This document shows, in pieces, positions 1-8,694 of a stretch of 64,000 nucleotides of DNA. Made by a program: the position numbers and the translations under genes. Under the pieces are notes generated by a model. That model searched no databases. It worked only from the letters and a program-made list of their open reading frames with translations, and was not told where the DNA came from. The stretch is from Pseudomaricurvus sp033283335. Lineage in GTDB: Bacteria; Pseudomonadota; Gammaproteobacteria; Pseudomonadales; Cellvibrionaceae. The stretch spans positions 496,001-560,000 of the forward strand of contig JAWMQP010000001.1 in the NCBI GenBank assembly GCA_033283335.1. The letters are read 5' to 3'. Every line of letters begins with the position of its first letter. Within the stretch, counting starts at the first letter, position 1.

Positions 1-259
1 TCGACAATTCACACACCAATAGGTACGTCGGATCCTCAACTGGCAAGGCTGAAAACATCAGCTAACCCGCGGCCATATCATCAGCATCAGAACTTAGGTT
101 AACCTGGTGTCGGGTTAATCCCGGGGTTTGCCATACATGGATTGGTTATAAAAGTATTGCTCGACATTATTTTTAAGTTATCAGCGGCTCTGGTATGCTT
201 CGCGCCGGATTTCACAACATACCAAAAGCACTGATAAGCCTGTTAGCTAGGACAGAAAC

Positions 260-985
260 ATGTCACAACAACTTGTTGATTTGGTCGACCTCGACAACAC
301 CCTGCAGCAACAAAGTCCGCAGGAAATCCTCCAATACGCCATTGAGCACTATGGCAATATCGCCATCTCTTTCAGTGGTGCCGAGGATGTGGTCCTGGTG
401 GATATGGCCCATAAGATAGATCCGGATATCGAAGTATTCTGTCTGGATACCGGGCGCCTGCACCCTGAAACCTATCAGTTCATCGAAAAGGTTCGCAACC
501 ATTACGGCCTTTACATTGATATCCTCAGCCCGGATGGTGATGCCGTGCGTGAGCTGGTTCAGGAAAAGGGATTATTCAGCTTTTATCAGGACAACCACCA
601 AGAATGCTGTGGCATACGAAAAATCGCCCCCCTGCGCAAGAAACTGATTGAGCTGGAAGCCTGGGTCACAGGCCAGCGCCGGGACCAGAGTCCAGGCACA
701 CGCGCACAGATCCCCGTCATTCAGGATGACAAGGTATTTGCCCGGGACGGCGGTAGCCTTACCAAGTTCAACCCCCTGGCCAACTGGACCTCAAAACAGG
801 TTTGGGACTATATCCGCAACAACCAGGTACCTTATAATGAGCTGCACGATCGCGGGTTTGTCTCCATTGGCTGTGAGCCCTGCACCCGCCCCGTCGGACC
901 AGGCCAGCATGAACGCGAGGGACGCTGGTGGTGGGAGGAAGCCACCAAGAAAGAATGCGGCCTCCACGCCAGCAATGTTGATTGA
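260..985 (+). CDS. cysH: Adenylylsulfate (APS) reductase, Fe-S type CysH
   Basis: Reduces activated sulfate to sulfite in assimilatory sulfate reduction, using thioredoxin-type reductant in the cytoplasm. The 241-residue protein has the SFSGAEDV nucleotide loop (38-45), a Cys-Cys pair at 116-117, a Cys-x-x-Cys at 205/208, and the C-terminal ECGLH motif with catalytic Cys233. The CC plus CxxC set binds a 4Fe-4S cluster in the APS-reducing branch of the family and is absent from classical PAPS reductases such as that of E. coli, so APS is the more likely substrate. The ATG has an AGGA about 9 nt upstream. A thiol-redox-like gene follows on the same strand and cysB lies convergently beyond it, so CysB control is likely. 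Confidence 0.93.
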   Translation: MSQQLVDLVDLDNTLQQQSPQEILQYAIEHYGNIAISFSGAEDVVLVDMAHKIDPDIEVFCLDTGRLHPETYQFIEKVRNHYGLYIDILSPDGDAVRELVQEKGLFSFYQDNHQECCGIRKIAPLRKKLIELEAWVTGQRRDQSPGTRAQIPVIQDDKVFARDGGSLTKFNPLANWTSKQVWDYIRNNQVPYNELHDRGFVSIGCEPCTRPVGPGQHEREGRWWWEEATKKECGLHASNVD

Positions 986-1067
986 CCGCTGTGAGTGTAG
1001 TTAAAACCTGTTCAGCGCCTGGTAACGGGCAGATACAGAAACTCAAAAGGATAGAAGTGAGGTTGAC

Positions 1068-1403
1068 GTGAAGATTACTCTGGTAAAGAAAATTCTGGCA
1101 GACGGCTCACCCTGCAAAAAGTGTGGTGATGTTCTGGAGAAGCTGGAAAGCGGCAACCAGATGCAATACATCGACGAAGTGCTGGTCGCCGATGAACGTG
1201 ATGCTGACAGCCCTGGCATGTTATTGGCCGCCAAACTCAAGGTCAATCGCGCCCCCTTCTTTGTGGTTGAAAAAGACGGTCAGGATCCCGTGGTCTATAC
1301 GGTCTACTTCAAGTTCGTCAAAGAAGTGCTGGACAGCAAAACCAGTGAAAAAGAAGAGCTGAAAGAGATCATGAACGACAATCCGGATCTCGACTTTATC
1401 TGA
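1068..1403 (+). CDS. Small thioredoxin-fold-like CxxC protein beside cysH
   Basis: 111-residue soluble protein without signal peptide. It begins with a beta-strand-like stretch followed by CKKC (Cys16 and Cys19), then a helix, and later the segment RAPFFVVE, which resembles the cis-proline and strand region of glutaredoxin/thioredoxin folds. It starts at a GTG preceded by a GAGG-type site and lies about 80 bp after cysH in the same direction, so the two are probably co-transcribed. I do not recognise a named family. A role as electron donor or partner of the APS reductase is an inference from motif and position. A strong terminator follows. Confidence 0.75.
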   Translation: MKITLVKKILADGSPCKKCGDVLEKLESGNQMQYIDEVLVADERDADSPGMLLAAKLKVNRAPFFVVEKDGQDPVVYTVYFKFVKEVLDSKTSEKEELKEIMNDNPDLDFI

Positions 1404-1485
1404 TCGGCTGCCTTGTCGGTGTTATGGCGGCAGGCAGGCATTGCCAACTGGCATGAGCACCCACTCGCCTTGCCCCCAAAGCTGA

Positions 1486-1522
1486 CCACTAAAAAAGGAG
1501 GCAAGGCCTCCTTTTTTAGTGG
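1486..1522. terminator. Bidirectional terminator between the cysH operon and cysB
   Basis: A perfect 17-bp stem (arms 1486-1502 and 1506-1522, loop of 3) contains A-rich and T-rich tracts in its arms, so it can terminate transcripts from either side. It sits between the convergent CKKC gene and cysB. Confidence 0.85.
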
Positions 1523-1568
1523 GTGATACTTTCAGTGCGTGATGATTGATGCTGAGGTAGTTGCGGCA

Positions 1569-2543
1569 TCAGTATGTAGGCAACTCAATAGTGGAGAACA
1601 GCTCTTCGACCTCAGCTTTGGAATGCCTACTGTAAGCCTCTGACACTACCTCCCGGCTCAAGTGAGGGGCAAACAGCTCAATAAACTCGTACATATACCC
1701 GCGCAAAAAGGTGCCGCGGCGGAAACCGATCTTGGTAATACTGGACTGAAACAAGTGGCTCGCATCCAAGGCCACCAAATCACTATCCAGCTCTTCATCG
1801 AACGCCATCTTGGCGATAATGCCAACCCCCAGCCCCAGCCTGACGTAGGTTTTGATGACGTCGGCATCTGCAGCAGTAAACACGACTTTAGGCGCCAGGC
1901 CTCGTTCAATAAAGGCCTCATCCAGTTTCGAGCGGCCGGTAAAGCCAAATACATAGGTGACAATGGGGTGCTTGGCCACGTCTTCCAGGGTCAGCTGGGA
2001 TACCTGGCACAAAGGGTGGTTTTTGGGGACAACAATACAGCGGTTCCAGCGGTAGCAAGGCATCATAATCAGGTCGCTGAACAATTCCAGGGCTTCAGTC
2101 GCAACGGCAAAATCGACCGTACCATCCGCCGCCATCTCCGATATCTGCATCGGGGTTCCCTGGTGCATATGCAGGGAAACCTCAGGATAACGACCGATAA
2201 AGGTCTCGATCACTTTCGGCAGCGCGTATCGGGCCTGAGTGTGGGTTGTCGCCAGCGATAAACTGCCCTTTTTCTCATTACTGAACTCCTGGGCAACCTG
2301 CTTGATGCTTTCCACTTTGCGTAGAATTTCACCCGCAGTCTTCAAAATGGCCTCGCCGGCCGGAGTAATCCGCGTCAAGTGCTTACCACTGCGGGAAAAC
2401 ACCTCCACCCCGAGTTCATCCTCTAACAGGCGAATTTGCTTACTGATTCCTGGCTGGGACGTATAGAGGCTCTGGGCGGTTGCGGATACATTCAGGTCAT
2501 GGTGAGCGACCTCCCAAATGTATCGCAGTTGCTGCAGTTTCAT
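1569..2543 (-). CDS. cysB: LysR-type regulator CysB
   Basis: Master activator of the cysteine regulon, responding to N-acetylserine or O-acetylserine. The 324-residue protein has the winged helix-turn-helix in the first 60 residues, including TSQPGISKQIRLLEDELG, and a full-length periplasmic-binding-like effector domain ending near residue 320, as expected for CysB. It is convergent with the cysH pair and divergent from the TauE/SafE exporter, sharing a 217-bp AT-rich upstream region with it. The family distinction from Cbl is not made here, but the sulfur context and length favour CysB. Confidence 0.92.
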   Translation of the reverse strand: MKLQQLRYIWEVAHHDLNVSATAQSLYTSQPGISKQIRLLEDELGVEVFSRSGKHLTRITPAGEAILKTAGEILRKVESIKQVAQEFSNEKKGSLSLATTHTQARYALPKVIETFIGRYPEVSLHMHQGTPMQISEMAADGTVDFAVATEALELFSDLIMMPCYRWNRCIVVPKNHPLCQVSQLTLEDVAKHPIVTYVFGFTGRSKLDEAFIERGLAPKVVFTAADADVIKTYVRLGLGVGIIAKMAFDEELDSDLVALDASHLFQSSITKIGFRRGTFLRGYMYEFIELFAPHLSREVVSEAYSRHSKAEVEELFSTIELPTY

Positions 2544-2760
2544 AAGCCCTCCAATTGGCCTGACACTTAAAATTAATTATAAAAATATGAAAAAATATTC
2601 TTTTCCAGAATAGTAACAAAAGCGTATATTTGCCAACGATATTTTCATCTGGGGCTCGTTGTACCGTTCATTTAGGAATAAGTAAATTCCTGCCGGTCGT
2701 GTCATTTGAGCCATTTGCTTATAGCCAGCAGCGTTATACATAACCATAGACTATATATTT
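2544..2760. promoter_or_regulatory. Divergent control region cysB / sulfite exporter
   Basis: An AT-rich 217-bp region between divergent genes. Around 2585-2615 there is a partial dyad of the form GAATATTTTTTC / TTCTTTTCCAGAA, a plausible CysB contact region, but CysB sites are degenerate and no site can be assigned by eye. The exporter start at 2761 has no Shine-Dalgarno sequence, which is unusual. Confidence 0.4.
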
Positions 2761-3534
2761 ATGGAAATCTTGCTCTATATTCTTGCTGGAGCCGGTGTAG
2801 GACTGGCCGTAGGCATAACCGGTGTGGGTGGCGGCTCCCTGATGACCCCCCTACTGATTCTTTTTGGGTTTCCCTACCATGTCGCGATTGGGACTGACCT
2901 TTTGTACGCCTCAATCACCAAAGCTGGCGGCATGGTCTCACACCAACGTCACGGCAACATTCGCTGGTCCATCGTGCTGGCTCTCGGTGCTGGCAGCATC
3001 CCCGCCGCCATTGCCACCTCATTCCTGCTGAAAACCGTCTTTTCTGACGCGGGAGAATACGAGCATATTCTGACCACCAGCCTGGGCGTTATGCTGGTAC
3101 TGACCTCGCTGGTCTTGTTATTTCGCTCAAAACTGACACCCCAGGATCAGACATCCCGCAATCTGCTCCAGCGCCATGCTTTGCCAGTGACGGTGGTAAT
3201 GGGTGTCTTGCTGGGTATCTTTGTAACCCTCAGCTCTGTAGGCGCCGGGGCCATTGGCACGGCAATACTGTTACTGCTTTACCCAGCCCTCAAAGCCAGA
3301 GAGATCGTCGGCAGCGATATTGCCCATGCCGTCCCCCTTACCCTGATTGCAGGCCTGGGTCATATGCTATTTCTGGGAAATGTGGATTTTGTGCTTCTGG
3401 CGTGTTTGCTGATAGGGTCATTGCCAGCCGTCAGCCTGGGTTCACGATTGGGCAGCCGCTTGCCGAATAAAGTATTACAGCCCGTGTTGGCCTTTATCCT
3501 GCTCGGCCTGGGTACCAAATTCGCCTTTTTCTAG
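2761..3534 (+). CDS. TauE/SafE family sulfite/organosulfonate exporter
   Basis: Inner-membrane anion permease of the TauE/SafE (formerly DUF81) family, 257 residues, with about eight hydrophobic segments. The first repeat contains the family signature GITGVGGGSLMTPLL (19-33) and the second repeat begins near SSVGAGAIGTAIL. The family moves sulfite, sulfoacetate or related anions. Placement divergent from cysB and close to the sulfite-producing cysH suggests that excess sulfite is exported, which is an inference. The chosen ATG lacks a ribosome-binding site; no better in-frame start was seen. Confidence 0.85.
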   Translation: MEILLYILAGAGVGLAVGITGVGGGSLMTPLLILFGFPYHVAIGTDLLYASITKAGGMVSHQRHGNIRWSIVLALGAGSIPAAIATSFLLKTVFSDAGEYEHILTTSLGVMLVLTSLVLLFRSKLTPQDQTSRNLLQRHALPVTVVMGVLLGIFVTLSSVGAGAIGTAILLLLYPALKAREIVGSDIAHAVPLTLIAGLGHMLFLGNVDFVLLACLLIGSLPAVSLGSRLGSRLPNKVLQPVLAFILLGLGTKFAFF

Positions 3535-3578
3535 TTCTGCGGCCAACGCCATCCACCCCAGATTGCTTGTGACGCCTG

Positions 3579-4496
3579 TCAATCGGCCTCTCGCAAGAGT
3601 TCATTGGCCACGCCATGAGGAACATGCCCAGTGGCTACGTGGCCGCGCGCCGAGTCGCAGTGGGATTTCTGGTCATCGAAGAAGACGTCGGCTCCATAGG
3701 CCTTGAGAAACGCCCCTTTGTCCATCCCTCCCAAGAATAACGACTCATCAATGCGGATATCCCAGGCCCTCAGTGTCCGTATCACCCGCTCATGGGCGGG
3801 CGCAGAACGAGCCGTAACCAGGGCCGTGCGAATGGGGGGCACTTCCTGGGCAATGAACTCTTTTTGCAGCCCCTGCAGGGCTGACAGGAAAGACTTGAAG
3901 GGGCCGCCAGTCAACGGGTTTCTGGCCTCGGCCTTTTCGCGCTGGGTAAACGCCTCCAGCCCCTCTTGCTTGAAGATCCTTTCGGATTCGTCAGAAAACA
4001 ATACCGCATCGCCATCAAAGGCAAAGCGGAGCTGATCGCCGTGCTCTGATTTTGACTTGGAAGCCATAAGGGTAGCGGCAGCAATGCCGTGATCCAATGC
4101 GTGCCGAACATCATCGGCATCGGTTGACAAGAACAAATGACAACCAAAGGGAGACACATAGCGGTATGGGCTTTCACCACCACAGAATGCAGCACGGGAG
4201 ATCTTCAAGCCATAATGCTCAATGGAGTTGAACACCCTCAGGCCGGTATCGGCACTGTTACGTGACAACAGAATAACTTCAACTCTGGGCTCACCTTCCA
4301 GCAGGCTGTTCAAGTGCAGCAGCTTCTGCACAACAGTGAAAGCATCGCCAGGATTGAGCACGTCATTTTCATGCTCAATCTGGTACTGGGAGTAAGATTC
4401 CAGCCCCTCATGCTCGAACACCTTATGACTGTCGCTGAGGTCAAACAGCGCCCGAGATGAAATCGCCAACACCAGTTTTCTTGTTGTTGTCGTCAT
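3579..4496 (-). CDS. 5'-nucleotidase (cytosolic type, PF06189-like)
   Basis: 305-residue cytosolic protein matching the 5'-nucleotidase family that dephosphorylates nucleoside monophosphates. Recognisable segments are LAISSRALFDL near the N terminus, the repeat-like FAFDGDAVLFSDESE in the middle (Asp pair of the HAD-like catalytic site), LVTARSAPAHERVI, and FLGGMDKGAFLKAYGADVFFDDQ near the C terminus. In E. coli-type sulfur assimilation 3'-phosphoadenosine must be removed, but a link to cysH here is only positional. Monocistronic, between the exporter and qor. Confidence 0.82.
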   Translation of the reverse strand: MTTTTRKLVLAISSRALFDLSDSHKVFEHEGLESYSQYQIEHENDVLNPGDAFTVVQKLLHLNSLLEGEPRVEVILLSRNSADTGLRVFNSIEHYGLKISRAAFCGGESPYRYVSPFGCHLFLSTDADDVRHALDHGIAAATLMASKSKSEHGDQLRFAFDGDAVLFSDESERIFKQEGLEAFTQREKAEARNPLTGGPFKSFLSALQGLQKEFIAQEVPPIRTALVTARSAPAHERVIRTLRAWDIRIDESLFLGGMDKGAFLKAYGADVFFDDQKSHCDSARGHVATGHVPHGVANELLREAD

Positions 4497-4604
4497 GCGA
4501 GCTCCTGTGAGGGTTTTCGAGTGAACACCTGAGGGTAAGATGCAGATATACCACAGGTGTCCACCAAGATAAAAGCCCGTAGTCCTGTGCCCCCGGACTG
4601 AAGT

Positions 4605-5582
4605 TTACACTACCAGAACCGTGGAGCCCTGGGTTTCACGGGCCTGCAGGCGTCGATGCGCTTCAGGCGCAGACTGCAGTGGCAGTTCACAGCCGATTGG
4701 CACATACAGCTGGCCAGACTCAATCAGGTCAAACAGGCGCTTAGCCAATGTCAGCATTTCTTCTCGGTCAGCGACAAAGTCTGCCAGGCTGGGACGGGTC
4801 AATACCAAAGAGCCTTTTTGCAACAGCGTCAGCGGTGCAATTTCCGGGGCCGGCCCTGAAGCATTGCCGTAGCTTACCATCCAACCCCGCTTTGCCAACG
4901 AGTCCAAAGAAGCTTCAAAGGTTGCCGCGCCGACCGAATCGTACACAACCTGAACCCCCTTCCCATCTGTTAGTGCCCTGACTTGCTGGGCAAAGTCCGG
5001 TGCATCGCTTAACACGACGTGATCACAACCTCGCTCCTTGGCAATCTCTACCTTGGCCTGACTGCCTACACTGCCAATGACCGTCAACCCCAAAATTTTG
5101 GCCCACTGACATAATAACTGCCCCACTCCACCGGCAGCCGCGTGAACCAGGACTGTTTCACCGGCAGACATGGGACGCAGGCTGTACAGCAAAAAAGCTG
5201 CGGTCAAGCCTTTTAAAGTCGCTGCAGCGGCTACGGTCTCACTGACCGAGTCCGGCAGGGGAATCAATTGTTGCGCCGGCACCACGTGAGTTTCCGCATA
5301 AGCCCCCATAGGGGCCATACAGTAGGTGACCCGATCTCCCACAGCGACTTCGGTTACCCCTTCGCCAATGGCTTCTACAACGCCGGCAGCTTCCGTCCCC
5401 AGCCGGGTTGGCAAAGGAATAGGATACAAGCCTTCTCGAAAATAAATATCGATAAAGTTCACACCAACTGCGCGATGACGGACCAACACCTCACCGGGGC
5501 CGGGTTCCGCTACCGGAAGATCGGCCCATTCCAACACCTCTGGGCCACCATTCTTCGAAACTAGAAAACCTTTTATACCCAT
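4605..5582 (-). CDS. qorA: NADPH:quinone oxidoreductase (zeta-crystallin-like)
   Basis: 325-residue zinc-free member of the medium-chain dehydrogenase family. It has a GroES-like N-terminal half and a Rossmann half with AAAGGVGQLLCQWAK (about residues 148-162) for NADPH. Reduces quinones in the cytoplasm. The segment NFIDIYFREGLYP is typical of quinone oxidoreductase. The gene is monocistronic; four 11-bp tandem repeats lie 37-80 bp upstream of the start. Confidence 0.88.
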   Translation of the reverse strand: MGIKGFLVSKNGGPEVLEWADLPVAEPGPGEVLVRHRAVGVNFIDIYFREGLYPIPLPTRLGTEAAGVVEAIGEGVTEVAVGDRVTYCMAPMGAYAETHVVPAQQLIPLPDSVSETVAAAATLKGLTAAFLLYSLRPMSAGETVLVHAAAGGVGQLLCQWAKILGLTVIGSVGSQAKVEIAKERGCDHVVLSDAPDFAQQVRALTDGKGVQVVYDSVGAATFEASLDSLAKRGWMVSYGNASGPAPEIAPLTLLQKGSLVLTRPSLADFVADREEMLTLAKRLFDLIESGQLYVPIGCELPLQSAPEAHRRLQARETQGSTVLVV

Positions 5583-5618
5583 GCTGAGCTACCTCTTAAT
5601 TATCACTGTTTTATCGGG

Positions 5619-5662
5619 TTATTGGTTGATTATTGGTTGATTATTGGTTGATTATTGGTTGA
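5619..5662. repeat. 11-bp tandem repeat, four copies, upstream of qorA
   Basis: Four identical head-to-tail copies of TTATTGGTTGA at 5619, 5630, 5641 and 5652. They lie between the qorA start (5582) and the stop of the D-cysteine desulfhydrase-like gene (5679), so they sit in the likely promoter or leader of qorA. Confidence 0.95.
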
Positions 5663-5678
5663 TGGTATTACCAGACAT

Positions 5679-6677
5679 TCAGGTCAGACTATCACCCAAC
5701 TGACGTTTATGGGGAAAACAACCAAAGATTCCGCCCGAGTGTAAAAACACCACGTCCTGAGCCGCCGGCAAGCGTCCTGCTTTAATGTCCTCTACCAGTC
5801 CGTGAAAGGCTTTACCGGTATACACCGGGTCGAGCACCACACCCTCTGTCCGGGCAAGCCAGCGGATGGTGTCAAAGACTTCTTCATCGGCCTTGCCATA
5901 CCCCGGACCGATATACTGGTCATTCACATGCACCTGGCAACCGTCTATGTCAGTATTCGGGGCGTATCGTCGTTGCCACTGCTGCATATCCTGTTTCACT
6001 TTGTGATGAAAATAGGCCGCATCATCACAGACTGCCATACCCAAAACCTGTGTCTGCCAGCCTAATAAATAGGCGCCCAGAGTGAGCCCGGCTTGAGTGC
6101 CGCCCGAGCCCGTCGCTGTGACAATATGGCTGGGAACAATCCGGTGGCGATGAAAGTCCACCTCGAGCTCTTGAATCGCCGCCATATAGCCCCAGATGCC
6201 TATACCGTCACTGGCGCCGGTCGGAATGATAAAAGGCCTATGCCCTTGTTGCCGCAACTGTTCTGCGGCTTTATCCAGCAGGCCGGTCAGTCCGGGCCCG
6301 TACTCCCTGGCTGGGAAACATTGGATATGAGCTCCTGCCAACTGGTCGAGTAGCAAGTTGCCATCGGCCACTGGCTCTGGCTCGCCGCGCAACACAAGAC
6401 TAACTTTCAACCCCAATTGCGCCCCCAACAAGGCTGTAGCCCGACAGTGGTTGGACTGCAATCCGCCACAGGTAACCAGGCTATCGCAACCTTCAAGCAA
6501 TGCTTGCGCGATAGTAAATTCCAGCTTTCGCACCTTGTTACCACTCAGGACACTGCCAGTCAGGTCGTCTCTTTTTATCCAAAGGTTGACCCCCAACGCA
6601 TCTGATACTCGAGTCAACTTCTGTAATGGTGTTGGCAACTGAGCAAGCTGAAGCCGCTCAGGTAAATTTGGCATCAT
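5679..6677 (-). CDS. dcyD: D-cysteine desulfhydrase / ACC deaminase family PLP enzyme
   Basis: 332-residue fold-type II PLP enzyme. The segment KRDDLTGSVLSGNKVRKLEF (residues 35-54) carries the PLP lysine (probably Lys51), followed by GGLQSNHCRATA. The C-terminal HSGGIFG is also conserved in the family. Members convert D-cysteine to pyruvate, ammonia and sulfide, or deaminate 1-aminocyclopropane-1-carboxylate; substrate cannot be settled by eye. The symbol is by family. Two ATGs occur in tandem at the start. A terminator after yajC separates the two genes. Confidence 0.8.
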   Translation of the reverse strand: MMPNLPERLQLAQLPTPLQKLTRVSDALGVNLWIKRDDLTGSVLSGNKVRKLEFTIAQALLEGCDSLVTCGGLQSNHCRATALLGAQLGLKVSLVLRGEPEPVADGNLLLDQLAGAHIQCFPAREYGPGLTGLLDKAAEQLRQQGHRPFIIPTGASDGIGIWGYMAAIQELEVDFHRHRIVPSHIVTATGSGGTQAGLTLGAYLLGWQTQVLGMAVCDDAAYFHHKVKQDMQQWQRRYAPNTDIDGCQVHVNDQYIGPGYGKADEEVFDTIRWLARTEGVVLDPVYTGKAFHGLVEDIKAGRLPAAQDVVFLHSGGIFGCFPHKRQLGDSLT

Positions 6678-6720
6678 GGCTGCTCGCCCCTGTAATCATC
6701 CCCGGGTGAATTAAATACAA

Positions 6721-6745
6721 AAAAGGCAGCCCATGGGCTGCCCTT
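6721..6745 (-). terminator. Intrinsic terminator downstream of yajC
   Basis: An 18-bp perfect palindrome at 6725-6742 (GGCAGCCCATGGGCTGCC) is followed on the minus strand by a run of seven T residues. It ends the yajC transcript. Confidence 0.88.
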
Positions 6746-6779
6746 TTATCTTTTCTGTTGCGAAACAGAAGAAGCACCA

Positions 6780-7112
6780 TTAAATGGATTTAATAGTGCC
6801 TTTTGGCAGAACCGCGTGCACCGCAACTTTCTGGAACTTCAATTCAACGTTATTGCCGGTTTCCAGAACGATATAATTTTCATCGACCTTAATAATTTTG
6901 CCCAGCATGCCGCTGTTCATAACCACTTCATCGCCTTTGCTCAGGCCTGTCACCAGCTCCTGGTGCTCTTTTTGACGCTTGCGCTGAGGGCGAATCATAA
7001 AGAAATACATAAACACAAACAGGCCACCGAACATAATCAGCGTAATAATCGGGTTACCCTGGGGGGCCGGTGCTTCAGCCTGAGCCATTGCGGCGGGGAT
7101 GAAAAATTCCAT
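6780..7112 (-). CDS. yajC: Sec translocase accessory subunit YajC
   Basis: 110-residue inner-membrane protein with a single transmembrane helix at about 22-40, the FFMIRPQRKRQKEHQ segment directly after it, and a small cytoplasmic beta domain. YajC associates with SecDF. The start has GAGGA about 7 nt upstream. In most proteobacteria yajC is followed by secD and secF, and often preceded by tgt. Here it is alone: the next gene is separated by a strong terminator and is an unrelated PLP enzyme. Confidence 0.93.
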   Translation of the reverse strand: MEFFIPAAMAQAEAPAPQGNPIITLIMFGGLFVFMYFFMIRPQRKRQKEHQELVTGLSKGDEVVMNSGMLGKIIKVDENYIVLETGNNVELKFQKVAVHAVLPKGTIKSI

Positions 7113-7424
7113 CTACGTTCCTCGTTCAAAATACATTCTGCCGCTCCCTCTCCTTGCTGGAGACCTAAAGAGACAGTTAAGCAATACCAATAATCTGCTG
7201 GAGAGCAAGCTCTCCGGGCAATTCCAAGGGCGAAACTCTACCCTGTTTACCCAAGGCAGGCAATGAGTCTAGTGGGTAAATGCATTGGAAAGGAATGAAA
7301 AGGAGGGTTAAGCAGAACTGAATAGCATAAATAAAGAGGAGTCTACCACCAGATGACGAATGACCTGTGAAATAAACTCGATAAAGTTTGCCCCAGGAGC
7401 CTTTAGGATTCCTGGGGCAGACTT
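7113..7424. other. Non-coding leader region upstream of yajC
   Basis: A 312-bp gap. Two small inverted repeats lie in the yajC leader: TCTCC/GGAGA (7149-7163) and GGAGAG/CTCTCC with a 4-nt loop (7200-7215). The part next to the AraC-type gene carries that gene's terminator. No convincing small gene is seen. Confidence 0.5.
7389..7419 (-). terminator. Probable terminator after the GAF-AraC regulator
   Basis: GCCCCAGGA (7390-7398) pairs with TCCTGGGGC (7410-7418), immediately downstream of the stop codon. The following T tract on the minus strand is weak. Confidence 0.55.
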
Positions 7425-8444
7425 TTAGGCATAGTCGCGGAACAGCTTACGGAAAGTGCTCGGCGACAGACCGGTCCAGCGCTTGAAAGCATTGGTAAAA
7501 CTGGTTCGGTCCGAGAAATCCAAGGAGGCAGAAATGCTGTCAATGCTCATTGTCTGCTCCACCAGATAATTTATTGAATGGTGGAAACGAACCTGATCCC
7601 GTAACTGCGCAAAGCTGATACCTTGCTGTTGCAACCGCCTTTGAAGGGTGCGTTTGGAGAGATTCATCTCCTCAGCTATGTGATCAATGGACAAGGAGCA
7701 TTTGCCAATGCGCTTCTGCAGCACTTCGACTACTCGTCCCGGAACACCGTAGACCTCAGGTAAGCGAGCTTGCTCGACATACTCTTCGAATGTCTTAACG
7801 CCTTCCGTAGCAAAGCCTGCCCGCAGCTTACTTTGGTCAACAGGTTGTACCCGCTGAAGCTCAATCATCTTGGCCACTCCTTTTGCCATCAACTCAATGG
7901 TTTCGATATCTTCATTAGTATAGTCAATCGATTCTGTCGTACTCTGCAAAAAACACAGGACGCCGTACAATTGGCCCATTACAAATACCGGAGAACACAG
8001 GTATCCCCTGATAACTACATCAGTATAGGTCAAGGGATCTGAGTTCACACACGAATTACTGTGAAAAACTGTGCTTTTTTGTTCAATAACTTGAGAGCAC
8101 CAAACCTCATCCTGAGAGACGGCTTCCAGAGTTTTAAAGGCGGTTCCACTGTAGGCTTCAACAACCGCATCATCCTGCAAAAAACGCAACTTTAGCAAAA
8201 ACGCTTCATCGGCCGAGAACATATGCCGGCCGGCTTTTAAGTAGGCTTCGCAGTGAATGGCTAAGCTTTCGTGTGGATCGGTTAGTAAGTGATGCAAAAC
8301 CCGCAGGCGCTGTACCAGACTTGTTTGTCCAACGGTGTTGACTTCGTTTTTAGTGTCGGCGCCCTGCTTTCCAGTTGATTGCTGGTAAGCGAGTACATCT
8401 CTGTCTTTTACCATACCTTGATTACAACCTAGCTGCCCTAACAA
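7425..8444 (-). CDS. GAF-domain AraC-family transcriptional regulator
   Basis: 339 residues. Residues about 60-195 look like a GAF sensor domain (IRGYLCSPVFVMGQLYGVLCFL is characteristic). The last 90 residues form an AraC double helix-turn-helix, with LSIDHIAEEMNLSKRTLQRRL as the first HTH and SASLDFSDRTSFTNAFKRWTG as the second. The combination points to a sensor-regulator responding to a small ligand or redox state. The target is unknown: both neighbours (yajC, bcp) are housekeeping genes. Met11 is an alternative start. Confidence 0.82.
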   Translation of the reverse strand: MLGQLGCNQGMVKDRDVLAYQQSTGKQGADTKNEVNTVGQTSLVQRLRVLHHLLTDPHESLAIHCEAYLKAGRHMFSADEAFLLKLRFLQDDAVVEAYSGTAFKTLEAVSQDEVWCSQVIEQKSTVFHSNSCVNSDPLTYTDVVIRGYLCSPVFVMGQLYGVLCFLQSTTESIDYTNEDIETIELMAKGVAKMIELQRVQPVDQSKLRAGFATEGVKTFEEYVEQARLPEVYGVPGRVVEVLQKRIGKCSLSIDHIAEEMNLSKRTLQRRLQQQGISFAQLRDQVRFHHSINYLVEQTMSIDSISASLDFSDRTSFTNAFKRWTGLSPSTFRKLFRDYA

Positions 8445-8694
8445 AAGGGTAATAAAACTGAGTGGTCAAAACTATTCGTTATAAAGAAATTAAACCAGAC
8501 TGATACGCGCCAAGAAGTGGCTTTTGATGACAATACTTCATTATTGTTAACACGTAGGGGTTAACACCCATATTTTATGGTGCTGACGCCAAGGTTAGTG
8601 GCTTTACAGAGCGCACACTTGATCGCGGGCAGGCCCAAATTGATCAAATTGCGACCAAAAAGATCGCTTTCCAACCAACAATTGGGGCTGCACG

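Noticed and set aside
1..115. Open frame from the left edge on the plus strand
   Set aside because: 38 codons with no recognisable character and no ribosome-binding evidence; too short to call a gene end.
5619..5662. Possible CRISPR array for the tandem repeats
   Set aside because: The units are contiguous, with no spacers. The same holds for the 14-bp and 16-bp arrays, and no cas genes are in the window.
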